DNA of 64,000 nt from Peptidiphaga gingivicola. Its GTDB lineage: Bacteria > Actinomycetota > Actinomycetes > Actinomycetales > Actinomycetaceae. The notes below the pieces were generated by a model. It was not told the DNA's origin. It saw only the letters and a list, made by a program, of their open reading frames with translations, and made no database searches. Positions 37,277 to 45,707 of the stretch are shown here, piece by piece. The DNA is taken from positions 1,426,001-1,490,000 of the forward strand of contig NZ_LVZK01000001.1 in the NCBI RefSeq assembly GCF_001652275.1. Direction: 5' to 3'. Numbering within the stretch: the first letter of the stretch is position 1; every line of letters begins with the position of its first letter. The position numbers and the translations under genes were made by a program.

Positions 37277-37729
37277 ATGATTCTCGGTGTCGGGCTGGAC
37301 GTCGTCGACGTCGCAGCTTTCCGCGAGCAGCTGGAACTGCCCGGAACGGCGTTCGGGCGGGCGTTCACGGCGCGGGAACGCCGAGAGGCGGCTGGAGTCA
37401 ACGTCGCCGAGCGTTTGGCGGCGCGGTGGGGAGCGAAGGAGGCGTTCATCAAGGCCTGGAGCGCCGCGCTCAAGGGCCGGCCGCCGGTTCTCGGAGAGGT
37501 CGCGTGGCACGAGATCGAGGTGGTCACAGACGCCTGGCATCGGCCAGGGCTTGCGCTGCATGCCGATGTGGCAGAGGCTTTCGCCAATTCGGTGGGCCAG
37601 GCCCGCATCCACGTCTCGCTCAGCCACGACGGCCCGGTGGCCCAGGCCATCGTCGTCCTCGAATCCGAGGCCGCGGCTGACGGCGCAGCAGGGGCCGGCC
37701 CCGGAATGAAAAGAACAATCCCGGATTGA
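37277..37729 (+). CDS. acpS: holo-[acyl-carrier-protein] synthase
   Basis: 150 residues. Motifs of the AcpS-type phosphopantetheinyl transferase are GVGLDVVDVAAF (magnesium Asp8) and WGAKEAFIKAW (Glu55). It transfers 4'-phosphopantetheine from CoA to the ACP domain of the FAS-I encoded upstream; free-standing AcpS next to fas is the normal actinobacterial arrangement. The conserved part ends near residue 130. The last about 15 residues (GPGMKRTIPD) are encoded partly by a 20-bp repeat and are probably functionless. Confidence 0.92.
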   Translation: MILGVGLDVVDVAAFREQLELPGTAFGRAFTARERREAAGVNVAERLAARWGAKEAFIKAWSAALKGRPPVLGEVAWHEIEVVTDAWHRPGLALHADVAEAFANSVGQARIHVSLSHDGPVAQAIVVLESEAAADGAAGAGPGMKRTIPD

Positions 37730-37733
37730 AAAG
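37700..37733 (+). repeat. 20-bp-period duplication at the acpS stop
   Basis: CCCGGAATGAAAAG (37700-37713) recurs as CCCGGATTGAAAAG (37720-37733), 13/14. The gene stops at the TGA inside the second copy. A weaker third copy follows near 37739 (CCGGAGCGGATCGAAAAA). Confidence 0.65.
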
Positions 37734-37772
37734 GCGATCCGGAGCGGATCGAAAAACGCACCGTCGACCGAC

Positions 37773-37837
37773 GGACCGCTGAAAGCCATAAACGGACCGC
37801 TGGAAGCCGTAAACGGACCTAGTGAAAGCCTTGAAAC
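37773..37837. repeat. 21-bp tandem repeat, three copies
   Basis: Units at 37773-37793 and 37794-37814 match at 19 of 21 bases (GGACCGCTGAAAGCC..AAAC type). A third, longer and more diverged copy is at 37815-37837. Confidence 0.75.
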
Positions 37838-37901
37838 TGCCCTGCGCCCTAATGAGTTAAATTTAAAAGATCTGAATGGTTTTAATTTGGATGGATTTGG
37901 A

Positions 37902-37977
37902 ACAGAAGATTAGTTTTAAAGCAGCGAATTAGTTTTAAAACAGAAGATTAATTTTAAAGCGCTGAGTTAACTTTAAA
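37902..37977. repeat. 19-bp AT-rich tandem repeat, four copies
   Basis: Units at 37902-37920, 37921-37939, 37940-37958 and 37959-37977 all end in TTAA/TTTTAAA (for example ACAGAAGATTAGTTTTAAA). Copies 1 and 3 differ at one base. The sequence is AT-rich in a GC-rich genome. Confidence 0.82.
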
Positions 37978-37995
37978 TCACTCATCGCCGTCTTG

Positions 37996-38183
37996 CCCGG
38001 GCGCGGCGTTGCAGACTCACCCGGGCGCGGCGTCGTCGGCGGCAAAAGAACGCCGTCTCGCGCCCTTCAGTGGAAGAAACGGAGTTCCGGGCCGAGCGGA
38101 GGAAAGAAGTCCCACTTTGAGCGGGAGAAAGTTCCGGGCCGAGCGGAGACAAGCAGTCTCACACTCGGCAAGAGAAGGAAGTC
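37996..38183. repeat. GC-rich degenerate repeats downstream of the esterase gene
   Basis: CCCGGGCGCGGCGT at 37996-38009 and 38020-38033 (exact, period 24); GTTCCGGGCCGAGCGGA at 38084-38100 and 38131-38147 (exact, period 47); AAG(C/G)AGTCTCAC-type units at about 38150 and 38177. With the arrays above, they fill the whole acpS-esterase gap. No gene is present in it. Confidence 0.65.
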
Positions 38184-39389
38184 TCACGCCGCTCGGAAGA
38201 AATACGGCAGGGCGTTGTACAGGTACGTGTGGGCGGACGTGTAGTTGTGGCCTTTTCCGTTCACGACGAGAAGAGTGAGATTCCCGTTGGCGAAACTCGT
38301 GTCCGTATAGTCGAAGGCCTTTCTCTCCTCGAGCATCCTGTCCACCATTTTGGTCATGTAAGGCATGACGCTGTCATCGGTCCCCGTCGCAGCGAAAATG
38401 AAGTAGCCCTTCCTGCCGGCGCCGGATTTTTGAGCGACGTTCGCGAGGTCCTCAACCCCCTGACTGGGATCGTAGTTCCGCGAAAAGACGCTGCCCCTGT
38501 AAATCCCGCTGATGGGAAGGAAGTACTCGAAATACTTCAGATTGCTGCGAAAAACCGACCATGTGGCGCCTCCGCCCAGGGAGAATCCGCCAAACGCGCG
38601 ATGCTCCCGGGAGGCGGCGAAGGCCTCGGGGGTCGTGCTAGTCGCGTGCGTGCGGTATTTGCCCTCTACGGCGGGCATGAGGTCCTTCGTCAGCTCTGTC
38701 GGGAAAGCGGGGAAAGTCGAGGAGAATCGGTCGCTTCCCCGGCGTATGGTCGGCATCGCCACGATCGTCGGGGAGATGCGCTTGTCAGCGATCATGTGGT
38801 CGAGGATGTTCTTGGCCGTGGTCGGTTTGGACTGCGTTCCCAGCCATGTGCGCTCGTTCCCCTGCGAACCGTGCATGAGGTACAGGATGTTGTAGCGCTG
38901 GGACGAATTGTCGCGGTACCCGTAAGGAAGGTAGACGACGGCCTTCTTCGTGATCGTCGTTCCCGGCTTTTCGGGGTCGGAAGTGCGATACTCGATCGTC
39001 TCCAGCCGCCCGGCCTTCGAAGCCTCGCTCCGATAGGAACTCGGTATCTCGGTGAAATGGAAGGGCTTGAAGGAGGACGGAGCCGACGTCGAAGAAGCCG
39101 ACGCCGAGGGCCCGGGCGCGTCCGACGCGCTCGACGTCGCCGGGGCCGCCGTCGAATCGCTTTGCGCCGCCTTGGCGTATCCGGCCGGCGCCGGCGACGG
39201 GCGCAGCGCGATCGGCGTCTCTTTGCCCGCTCCGCCCGATTTTCCTGTGCCTGAGGCAACGCCGCTCGACGCCCCGCCGCCGGGAGAAAACTCCCCGGCG
39301 CACCCGGCGAGGGCGGGAGAGGCCGCGAGCGCGGCGCACAGAAGAGGGGCGGCGAGCCGGGAGCCCGGCCGTGTCGACATGTATTTCAT
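38184..39389 (-). CDS. lipoprotein esterase, alpha/beta hydrolase (esterase D/feruloyl esterase-like)
   Basis: 401 residues. A lipoprotein signal (hydrophobic 12-27, lipobox LAGC with Cys30) places it on the outer face of the membrane. A Gly/Ser/Ala/Pro-rich spacer runs to about residue 105. The catalytic domain then has PYGYRDNSSQRYNILYLMHG, nucleophile Ser270 in GGFSLGGG, a DDSV acid region and the C-terminal His in NGKGHNYTSAH. The family (PF00756-type) includes acetyl xylan/feruloyl esterases and mycolyltransferase relatives, so it may act on esters of plant or host glycans or cell-wall lipids. The ATG at 39389 follows GGGAA. Monocistronic. Confidence 0.85.
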   Translation of the reverse strand: MKYMSTRPGSRLAAPLLCAALAASPALAGCAGEFSPGGGASSGVASGTGKSGGAGKETPIALRPSPAPAGYAKAAQSDSTAAPATSSASDAPGPSASASSTSAPSSFKPFHFTEIPSSYRSEASKAGRLETIEYRTSDPEKPGTTITKKAVVYLPYGYRDNSSQRYNILYLMHGSQGNERTWLGTQSKPTTAKNILDHMIADKRISPTIVAMPTIRRGSDRFSSTFPAFPTELTKDLMPAVEGKYRTHATSTTPEAFAASREHRAFGGFSLGGGATWSVFRSNLKYFEYFLPISGIYRGSVFSRNYDPSQGVEDLANVAQKSGAGRKGYFIFAATGTDDSVMPYMTKMVDRMLEERKAFDYTDTSFANGNLTLLVVNGKGHNYTSAHTYLYNALPYFFRAA

Positions 39390-39737
39390 CGTGTTCCCAT
39401 TGCCGAGTCGAAAGAATGCAGTGCAGTCGATTAAACAGTCTTAGTCTGGACGAATCCTGTGCGCAGGCCCGCGGACCGCCCTCGTATCCCCGAGGAAAGG
39501 TTGAGGCAAGTTCTCGAGAAAAGTCTGCGGTGAAAGGGCATTGATATGACGCAGGCGAGGATGGAGCAAGCGAAGAGCTCTTGAGAGTTGATTAAAGCGC
39601 TCTTGAAAATTGATCGAGGTGTTTTCCTTGCGGCAGGGGAACGCTTCCCAAAGGACCGCGTCTCCCGGGGGATATGATGAAAGCCTGGGTAAAGTCCAGG
39701 AAATGACAGAACGACTAATGGATGGCGGAGAACGCAC
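39390..39737. other. intergenic region between divergent genes, with a 22-bp tandem repeat
   Basis: No gene seen. GCTCTTGAGAGTTGATTAAAGC (39577-39598) is followed by a related copy from 39599 (GCTCTTGAAAATTGATC), 15/17 over the first part. Promoters of both flanking genes must lie here, but I cannot assign -10/-35 elements with confidence. Confidence 0.5.
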
Positions 39738-40430
39738 ATGAATAACGAAGAACGCAACATTGAACGTCACGCAGACGGAGAAATCCGGGCAGATGAAAGG
39801 CCCCTCGCGCAGAGAACGCCCGTCCCGGGGGCGGAAGGCACGCCGGGTGCGCGGGGCAAAGTGGTCGTCATGCGAAGGAAAAAGTCCTTCTCCTCCAACG
39901 ATTTCGCCATTGAGGACGAAAATGGAGACGAAATGGGCGCAATAGTTGAGGCGGAAAGGAAAGCTCCGCGCTTCTTCAGGGCCTTTCGCGACTTCGACAT
40001 AGGAGGTCCCCGCATCGGCCTTCGAGCACGAATCACCCGGAAGACGTTGAAGCCTCGAGGGGTCCGCACGCTTTACGCGGTTGTCGGCCCAGACGGCTCG
40101 CCCTTGGCGGAGGTGAGAATCAGAACGACGTTTATCGGGAAAATCGTCATCGTCCCGACCGAAGGCAAGCCGATGGAGCTTCGCATGAAGGGCCTGCGCC
40201 GGTTCGAGGTCGTCTCCCTCGAGTCGAAGGCCAAAATCGCCGCCGGGGACCTTCGCACGCGCAAAGGCGTCCGCATTGCCTTGGAGTTTTCCCCTGACGT
40301 CTCCTCGGAATGGCAGGCGCTGATCATGACGGCGGCGTTGGCGTTTGATTTGACGCGGAGAATTAGGAGCGCCTTCTTCTCTTCCTCTGTTCTTTCGCGT
40401 TTTCTTACGCGGCAGTTTTTGCGCGACTGA
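39738..40430 (+). CDS. LURP-one-related / tubby-like (LOR) domain protein
   Basis: 230 residues. After a disordered, charged N-terminus (about 1-40) the sequence shows the beta-strand pattern of LOR/scramblase-like domains: FSSNDFAIEDENGDEMGAI, RTLYAVVGPDGSPLAEVRI, IVIVPTEGKPMELRMKG. A C-terminal hydrophobic helix follows (WQALIMTAALAFDLTRRI), which in this fold packs inside the barrel. No enzymatic role is established for bacterial members (YxjI-like); membrane-associated roles are proposed. ATG 39738 follows a GGCGGAG site. It has its own transcription unit, divergent from the esterase. Confidence 0.65.
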   Translation: MNNEERNIERHADGEIRADERPLAQRTPVPGAEGTPGARGKVVVMRRKKSFSSNDFAIEDENGDEMGAIVEAERKAPRFFRAFRDFDIGGPRIGLRARITRKTLKPRGVRTLYAVVGPDGSPLAEVRIRTTFIGKIVIVPTEGKPMELRMKGLRRFEVVSLESKAKIAAGDLRTRKGVRIALEFSPDVSSEWQALIMTAALAFDLTRRIRSAFFSSSVLSRFLTRQFLRD

Positions 40431-40541
40431 TGTCGGCGTTTGAGCCGATCGACGCCTGAGGGCGGGCTGGCGCCCACGTCTTTGCTGATTGTGTCGGAGG
40501 CATCCGGTAGCCTTGAAGGGATGCCGAAAGAAGGAGGAAAA

Positions 40542-41828
40542 GTGAGGGATTTCGACCAGTCGGCCTCCGCCGTCGATCCCGAGGTGGCCGCCGTGCTCGA
40601 GGCGGAATTGGCCAGGCAGCGCGGGACGCTCGAAATGATCGCGTCCGAGAACTTCGTGCCGCGAGCCGTGCTGGAAGCTCAAGGCTCGGTGCTGACCAAC
40701 AAGTACGCCGAAGGGTACCCCGGCAGGAGGTACTACGGCGGGTGCGAAGAGGTCGACAAGGTCGAAACGCTCGCGATTGAACGGGCGAAGAGCCTGTTTG
40801 ACGCCGAATACGCCAACGTCCAGCCGCATTCCGGCGCGCAAGCCAACGCGGCGGTCTACCACGCCCTTCTGTCTCACGGCGACACGGTCATGGGGCTCCA
40901 GCTCGCCCACGGCGGGCACCTCACCCACGGGATGAAGATCAACTTCTCCGGCAAGAACTACGACATCGCCGCCTACGGGCTCAATCCCGAGACGCATCGC
41001 ATCGACATGGACATGGTTCGCGAGCAGGCGCTCGCCGTCCGGCCGAAGATGATCATCGCCGGATGGTCCGCCTACCCGCGCCAGCTCGACTTCGAGGCCT
41101 TCCGGCAGATAGCCGACGAGGTCGGCGCCTTCCTGTGGACCGACATGGCCCATTTCGCCGGGTTGGTCGCGGCCGGGCTGCACCCGAACCCCGTCGGGCA
41201 TTCCGACGTCGTGACGACGACAATCCACAAGACCCTCGGAGGCCCCCGCTCGGGAATGATTCTCTCCCGCGACTCTTCGGCCTACGCCAAAAAGCTCAAC
41301 TCCGCCGTCTTTCCCGGGCAGCAGGGCGGCCCGCTCATGCACGTCGTCGCAGCCAAGGCCGTCGCCTTGCGCATCGCCGCAACCGAGGCGTTCAAAGACA
41401 GGCAGGCCCGCACCGTCGAGGGGGCGAAGATCCTCGCGGAAAGGCTGAACGCGCCGGACGTCGCCGCGGCGGGAGTCGGCCTCGTCACCGGCGGAACCGA
41501 CGTCCACCTGGTTCTCGTCGACCTGCGGAATTCGGACATGGACGGCCAGCAGGCCGAGGACCTCCTCGACGACGTCGGCATCACCGTCAATCGAAACGCC
41601 GTGCCGTGGGACCCCCGCCCGGCCGCCGTCACATCGGGGCTGCGCATCGGCACGCCGGCGCTCGCCACCAGGGGCTTCGGGGCCGCCCAGTTCGAGGAGG
41701 TCGCCGACATCCTCGCCGCGGCGCTCGTCGCCGGGAGGGGCGCCGACGTCGAGGCGCTGCGCGGGCGCGTCAAGAGGCTCACCGACGAATTCCCGCTGTA
41801 CGAGGGGCTCGAGCAGGTGCGCAAATGA
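40542..41828 (+). CDS. glyA: serine hydroxymethyltransferase
   Basis: 428 residues, usual length. PLP-enzyme motifs: [48 protein letters not shown], the Schiff-base lysine in [16 protein letters not shown], and [13 protein letters not shown]. It makes glycine and 5,10-methylene-tetrahydrofolate from serine in the cytosol. GTG 40542 is chosen because AAGGAGG (40531-40537) lies directly upstream; ATG 40521 would put that site inside the gene. The stop overlaps the folD start (ATGA), coupling production and use of methylene-tetrahydrofolate. Confidence 0.95.
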   Translation: MRDFDQSASAVDPEVAAVLEAELARQRGTLEMIASENFVPRAVLEAQGSVLTNKYAEGYPGRRYYGGCEEVDKVETLAIERAKSLFDAEYANVQPHSGAQANAAVYHALLSHGDTVMGLQLAHGGHLTHGMKINFSGKNYDIAAYGLNPETHRIDMDMVREQALAVRPKMIIAGWSAYPRQLDFEAFRQIADEVGAFLWTDMAHFAGLVAAGLHPNPVGHSDVVTTTIHKTLGGPRSGMILSRDSSAYAKKLNSAVFPGQQGGPLMHVVAAKAVALRIAATEAFKDRQARTVEGAKILAERLNAPDVAAAGVGLVTGGTDVHLVLVDLRNSDMDGQQAEDLLDDVGITVNRNAVPWDPRPAAVTSGLRIGTPALATRGFGAAQFEEVADILAAALVAGRGADVEALRGRVKRLTDEFPLYEGLEQVRK

Positions 41829-42748
41829 CGGGCGGCGTCCCCGAGGCGGGGCAGGGCGGGTCGCCGGCCGCGCGCAAGCTGGACGGCAAAGCGACCGCGG
41901 CCGCGATCAAGGCCGAGCTCGCCGAGCGCGTCAAGGCGCTGCGAGCCGAGGGGAAGGCACCCGGGCTCGGCACGGTGCTCGTGGGCGAGGACCCCGGATC
42001 GGTGTCCTACGTGGCGGGCAAGCATCGCGACTGCGCGGAGGTAGGCATCGAGTCGATCCGCGAGGATCTGCCCGCGTCGGCTTCGCAAGAGGAGATCGTC
42101 GCCGCCGTCGAGCGGCTCAACGCCGACCCGGCGTGCACCGCCTACATCGTCCAGCTGCCGCTTCCGCGGGGAGTCGATCAGAACGCCGTCCTCGAACGCA
42201 TCGATCCGAACAAGGACGCAGACGGCCTCCACCCGACGAACCTGGGAAGGCTGGTCTTGTCGGTCGGCGGCGAAATTCGTTCGCCCCTTCCCTGCACGCC
42301 CGCGGGAATCCTCGAGCTGCTGAGCCGCCACGGGGTGTCGCTGCGGGGGAAGAACGTCGCGGTCGTCGGCCGCGGGGTCACCGTTGGCCGCTCGATCGGT
42401 TTGCTGCTGACACGGCGCGGCATCGACGCAACCGTCGTCAACTGCCACACCGGCACCGCAAACGTGGAGGAAATCGTCCGCCGCGCCGACGTCGTCGTCG
42501 CGGCGGCAGGCGTGGCCCGCCTCGTCACGCCCGAATGGATCAAGCCCGGCGCCGCGGTCGTGGACGTCGGAGTCTCGCGGATCGTCGACCCCGAAACCGG
42601 GAAGGCCCGCATCGTCGGCGACGTCCACCCGGACGTGGCCGAGGTCGCCGCATGGCTCTCGCCCAACCCCGGCGGGGTCGGGCCCATGACCCGGGCGATG
42701 CTTCTGGCCAACGTCGTGGACATCGCCGAAAGGAAGCCATGCGCATAG
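41825..42748 (+). CDS. folD: methylenetetrahydrofolate dehydrogenase / methenyl-THF cyclohydrolase
   Basis: 307 residues. The N-terminal catalytic domain has [22 protein letters not shown] (the catalytic YxxxK: Tyr and Lys) and [11 protein letters not shown]; the NADP domain has [21 protein letters not shown]; the C-terminal [13 protein letters not shown] signature is intact. It converts methylene-THF to formyl-THF in two steps. It overlaps glyA by four bases and its 3' end overlaps xth by ten. The first about 18 residues ([14 protein letters not shown]) are a non-conserved extension. Confidence 0.95.
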   Translation: MTGGVPEAGQGGSPAARKLDGKATAAAIKAELAERVKALRAEGKAPGLGTVLVGEDPGSVSYVAGKHRDCAEVGIESIREDLPASASQEEIVAAVERLNADPACTAYIVQLPLPRGVDQNAVLERIDPNKDADGLHPTNLGRLVLSVGGEIRSPLPCTPAGILELLSRHGVSLRGKNVAVVGRGVTVGRSIGLLLTRRGIDATVVNCHTGTANVEEIVRRADVVVAAAGVARLVTPEWIKPGAAVVDVGVSRIVDPETGKARIVGDVHPDVAEVAAWLSPNPGGVGPMTRAMLLANVVDIAERKPCA

Positions 42749-43536
42749 CAACGTGCAACGTCAACGGAATCCGCGCCGCGGCCCGCAAAGGCATGGGGGA
42801 GTGGATCGCGTCCGCGAAGGCCGACGTGCTGCTCCTCCAGGAAGTGCGGGCGCCCGAAGAGCTCGTGGCGCCGCTCGTCGGGGAGGGATACAAAACGATT
42901 CCCTGGCCCTGCGAGATCAAGGGGCGCGCAGGCGTCGCGGTCGCGGTGCGCGAAGGGATCGAAACCGGCGCCGTCGTGCGCGGGGTCGGCGACGACCAGC
43001 CGCCGGTCGACACCGGAAGGTGGCTCGAAGTCGAACTGCCGGAGCTCGGCCTGCGCGTCGTCTCCGCCTACCTCCATTCCGGCGACTCCTCGAGCAAGGA
43101 GAAGATGGACGCCAAATACGCCCATCTCGACCTGGTCGAAAAACGACTGGCGGAACTGAGCGAAGGCGGGGGGCGTTTCCTCGTCGCGGGCGATTTCAAC
43201 ATCGTGCACACGCCCCTCGACATCACGAATTGGAAATCCAACCACAATCGGACCTCGGGCGTGCTGGACGAGGAGATCGCCTACCTCGACCGGTGGTTCG
43301 GTCAGATGGGCCTCGCCGACGTCCAAAGGCGCCTCGACCCGGACAGCCAGGGGCCCTACACTTGGTGGTCGCAAAGGGGGAAGGCCTTCGACAACAACAC
43401 GGGGTGGCGCATCGACTACCATCTGGCCAGCCCGTCTCTCGCGGAAAAGGCCGACGCGTACCGGATCGACAGGGCGCCCTCCTACGACGCGAGGTTCTCC
43501 GACCACGCGCCCCTGATCGTGGATTACACGCTGTGA
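42739..43536 (+). CDS. xth: exodeoxyribonuclease III / AP endonuclease
   Basis: 265 residues of the Xth/ExoIII branch of the endonuclease-exonuclease-phosphatase fold. Visible motifs are [21 protein letters not shown] (metal Glu), [24 protein letters not shown] (catalytic Asp and Asn), [20 protein letters not shown] and [10 protein letters not shown] (catalytic His). It cleaves abasic sites and trims 3' ends in base-excision repair. ATG 42739 lies inside the end of folD, with AAAGGAAG upstream, so translation is coupled. Confidence 0.93.
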   Translation: MRIATCNVNGIRAAARKGMGEWIASAKADVLLLQEVRAPEELVAPLVGEGYKTIPWPCEIKGRAGVAVAVREGIETGAVVRGVGDDQPPVDTGRWLEVELPELGLRVVSAYLHSGDSSSKEKMDAKYAHLDLVEKRLAELSEGGGRFLVAGDFNIVHTPLDITNWKSNHNRTSGVLDEEIAYLDRWFGQMGLADVQRRLDPDSQGPYTWWSQRGKAFDNNTGWRIDYHLASPSLAEKADAYRIDRAPSYDARFSDHAPLIVDYTL

Positions 43537-43547
43537 GGCTTGAGCTG

Positions 43548-44564
43548 ATGCGAAACTGGAAGATTTGGCTCGGGCGCTTCAAAGAGCTGCGAGTGACGCG
43601 GGGATTCGTGCGGTACGGCACGGCCCGCGGCGGAGTGCTCGCCGGCGGCATCGCCTACTCGGCCCTCTTCGCCCTCACCGCCGCCATGACGATCGCGTGG
43701 ACGGCGTTCATGGCGCTCATGGGCTCGGACAGTCGGCTGCGCGCCGACGTTCTCCGAGGATTCGACCGCGTCCTGCCGGGAATCCTCAAAACGGGCGACG
43801 GCGGAGGCATCGTCGACCCCGACTCGCTCGTCCTGAAGTCCGCCGTGACGCCCGCCTCCGTCCTGGCCGGCCTCGTCCTGCTCTTCACCGCGACGTCTGT
43901 CGTCGCCAACGTCGGCAAGTCTGTTCAGGCGATGTTCGGCATCGTCAGCCTCCACATCGGCCTTGCAGCCAGGCGGCTGCGCTCGCTGGGAGGCTTCGTC
44001 GTCCTCGCGCTGGGAGTCGGAGCGTCCTCCGTCCTCACGGTCTTCGGCGGCCTGGGGGCGCTCGTTTCCTTCGCCGTCGACGTCGGGGTCGTAGCCTTCA
44101 TCTTCCGCGTGGTGGCAGGGGTCAGAATGCCGAGGCGCGACCTGCTTCTCGGCGCGACGTCGGCCGCCGCGGGAACCACAATCCTCAGGCTCTGCGAAAA
44201 GAGCCTCATCGGCTCCGTCTCCGACAACGCGCTCCTGGCGTCCTTCACGGCGGTCGCCGCGCTTCTTCTCGGATTGAACCTCGCAAGCCGCATCCTCCTC
44301 GTGTGCGCCGCGATCGCGGCCAACCCGCCGACGCCCTACGTTCCGGTCACGCGCGACGAGCTCCACGCGACGCAGACGCCGAACTACGTCACCCTCTCCG
44401 CTCCCCACACCCTTGACTGGCTGCACAACCCGCTTTCGGGGAGCGTCATTCCCGCGGACGCCGACGGCGTCGCCTCCGCCGACACCGGATCCGGGCGGCG
44501 CCCGGCCTGCCGACAACCTGACCAAAGCCCAGCCGACGAGCTCGGCGGAACGGAGAAACCATGA
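43548..44564 (+). CDS. YihY/BrkB family inner-membrane protein
   Basis: 338 residues with five or six hydrophobic segments. Family features include RGGVLAGGIAYSALFALTAAMT near the start and LFTATSVVANVGKSVQAMFG in the middle. YihY/BrkB proteins were once called ribonuclease BN by mistake; their real function is unsettled, with envelope or transport roles suggested. The hydrophilic C-terminus (about 275-338) carries Ala/Asp/Gly low complexity. ATG 43548 follows GAGG; GTG 43533 is an alternative. The stop overlaps the manC start (ATGA). Confidence 0.82.
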   Translation: MRNWKIWLGRFKELRVTRGFVRYGTARGGVLAGGIAYSALFALTAAMTIAWTAFMALMGSDSRLRADVLRGFDRVLPGILKTGDGGGIVDPDSLVLKSAVTPASVLAGLVLLFTATSVVANVGKSVQAMFGIVSLHIGLAARRLRSLGGFVVLALGVGASSVLTVFGGLGALVSFAVDVGVVAFIFRVVAGVRMPRRDLLLGATSAAAGTTILRLCEKSLIGSVSDNALLASFTAVAALLLGLNLASRILLVCAAIAANPPTPYVPVTRDELHATQTPNYVTLSAPHTLDWLHNPLSGSVIPADADGVASADTGSGRRPACRQPDQSPADELGGTEKP

Positions 44565-45613
44565 CCTTCCACGCCATCGTCCCCGCGGGTGGAGCCGGCA
44601 CGCGCCTGTGGCCGCTCTCCCGCCGCAGCGCGCCGAAATTCCTGGCCGACCTCACCGGGTCCGGGAAAAGCATGCTCCAGGCCACCGTGGACCGGCTCGC
44701 GCCGATAACCGACGACGTCACGATCGTCACGGGCGCCGCCCACGCCGATGCCGTCGCCGCGCTCGTGCCCGGCGCGTCGCTCGTCGTCGAGCCGTCGGCG
44801 CGGGGAACGATGGGCGCGATCGGCCTGGCCGCGGCCATCGTCGAGGCCCGCGACCCCGAAGCCGTGGTCGGCTCCTTCGCCGCCGACCATCTCATTGCAG
44901 ACGAGGAGGCCTTCAGGCGGGCGGTTTTGCGCGCCGCGGAAGCCGCCGAGCAAGGCTACGTCGTCACAATAGGGATTTCCCCCGACCGCCCATCGACCGC
45001 CTACGGGTACATTGAAGCGGGAGAGAGCTTCGGCCCGGCGTGCTCCGTCGCCCGCTTTGTCGAAAAGCCCGACGAGGCTACGGCCGCCGAGTACCTCGCC
45101 ACGGGAAGATACCTGTGGAACGCGGGAATGTTCGTCGCCAAGGCGGGCGTGCTCATGGACGCGCTCGCCCGATTCCATCCGGAGTTGGCCGAACCGCTGC
45201 GCGCTTTGGCCGCCACGTGGGAGGCCGGGCGCGAAGACGGCGTCGCCGAATACTGGGAGCCCCTGGAGAGCGCGGTCATCGACACCGCCGTGGCCGAGCC
45301 GCTCGCCGAAGAGGGAGGCGTGGCCGTCGTCCCCGTCGAGATGGGATGGTCCGACGTCGGCGACTATGCCTCGCTCGCCGACGTCGTCGAGTCGAACGAA
45401 CAGGTGGCCCCGCGGGGGTCGGAGCAGACCGTCCTCGCGCCCCCCGACGCCCTCGTCTACACCGGACACAAGCCCGTGGTCGTTGTGGGGATCCCCGAGG
45501 CCGTCGTCGTCGACATGGACGATGTGCTCTTCGTCACAACGCGCGCGAGTTCGCAGGACGTCAAACTGACGGTGGAGGCGCTCGGCCGGTCGGGACTAGG
45601 AAGATTGGCGTGA
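44561..45613 (+). CDS. manC: mannose-1-phosphate guanylyltransferase
   Basis: 350 residues, a single nucleotidyltransferase domain without the C-terminal isomerase of longer ManC proteins. The signature IVPAGGAGTRLWPLSRRSAPKF binds GTP; FAADHLI, STAYGYIEAGE, FVEKPDEATAAEYLATG and LWNAGMFVAK are typical. It forms GDP-mannose for glycan, lipoglycan or mannosylated-protein synthesis. It closes the five-gene glyA-folD-xth-yihY-manC overlap chain. The phosphomutase at 54.1-55.8 kb could in principle feed mannose-1-phosphate to it. Confidence 0.92.
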   Translation: MTFHAIVPAGGAGTRLWPLSRRSAPKFLADLTGSGKSMLQATVDRLAPITDDVTIVTGAAHADAVAALVPGASLVVEPSARGTMGAIGLAAAIVEARDPEAVVGSFAADHLIADEEAFRRAVLRAAEAAEQGYVVTIGISPDRPSTAYGYIEAGESFGPACSVARFVEKPDEATAAEYLATGRYLWNAGMFVAKAGVLMDALARFHPELAEPLRALAATWEAGREDGVAEYWEPLESAVIDTAVAEPLAEEGGVAVVPVEMGWSDVGDYASLADVVESNEQVAPRGSEQTVLAPPDALVYTGHKPVVVVGIPEAVVVDMDDVLFVTTRASSQDVKLTVEALGRSGLGRLA

Positions 45614-45617
45614 ACTA

Positions 45618-45634
45618 TTCGGTAGTTAACCGAA
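45618..45634 (+). promoter_or_regulatory. operator-like palindrome and promoter upstream of the nucleoside transporter
   Basis: TTCGGT-AGTTA-ACCGAA is a 6+6 inverted repeat. A TAGACT box (45643-45648) lies 19 bases after the left arm, which could itself serve as a -35 (TTCGGT), so a repressor bound here would block the promoter. The regulator is not identified. Confidence 0.5.
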
Positions 45635-45660
45635 AAAGAACGTAGACTTGGATCACATTC

Positions 45661-45683
45661 TCCGCGTCTTTTTCCGACGCGGA
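45661..45683 (+). promoter_or_regulatory. hairpin in the 5' untranslated region of the BMP gene
   Basis: TCCGCGTC (45661-45668) and GACGCGGA (45676-45683) form an 8-bp perfect stem with a TTTTTCC loop, 10 bases before the ribosome site. It could be an mRNA-stability or attenuation element. No known riboswitch pattern was recognised. Confidence 0.45.
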
Positions 45684-45707
45684 TGCACACAACCAGGAGA
45701 AACAAGC

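Noticed and set aside
37902-37977. Possible CRISPR array
   Set aside because: Units are directly adjacent 19-mers without spacers, and no cas genes are nearby.
40431-40541. Riboswitch upstream of glyA (glycine or tetrahydrofolate type)
   Set aside because: No conserved core of either class was visible; the leader is short and ordinary.
43548-44564. Ribonuclease BN annotation for the YihY/BrkB protein
   Set aside because: The RNase BN name was assigned to this family in error; the protein is a polytopic membrane protein with no nuclease motif.
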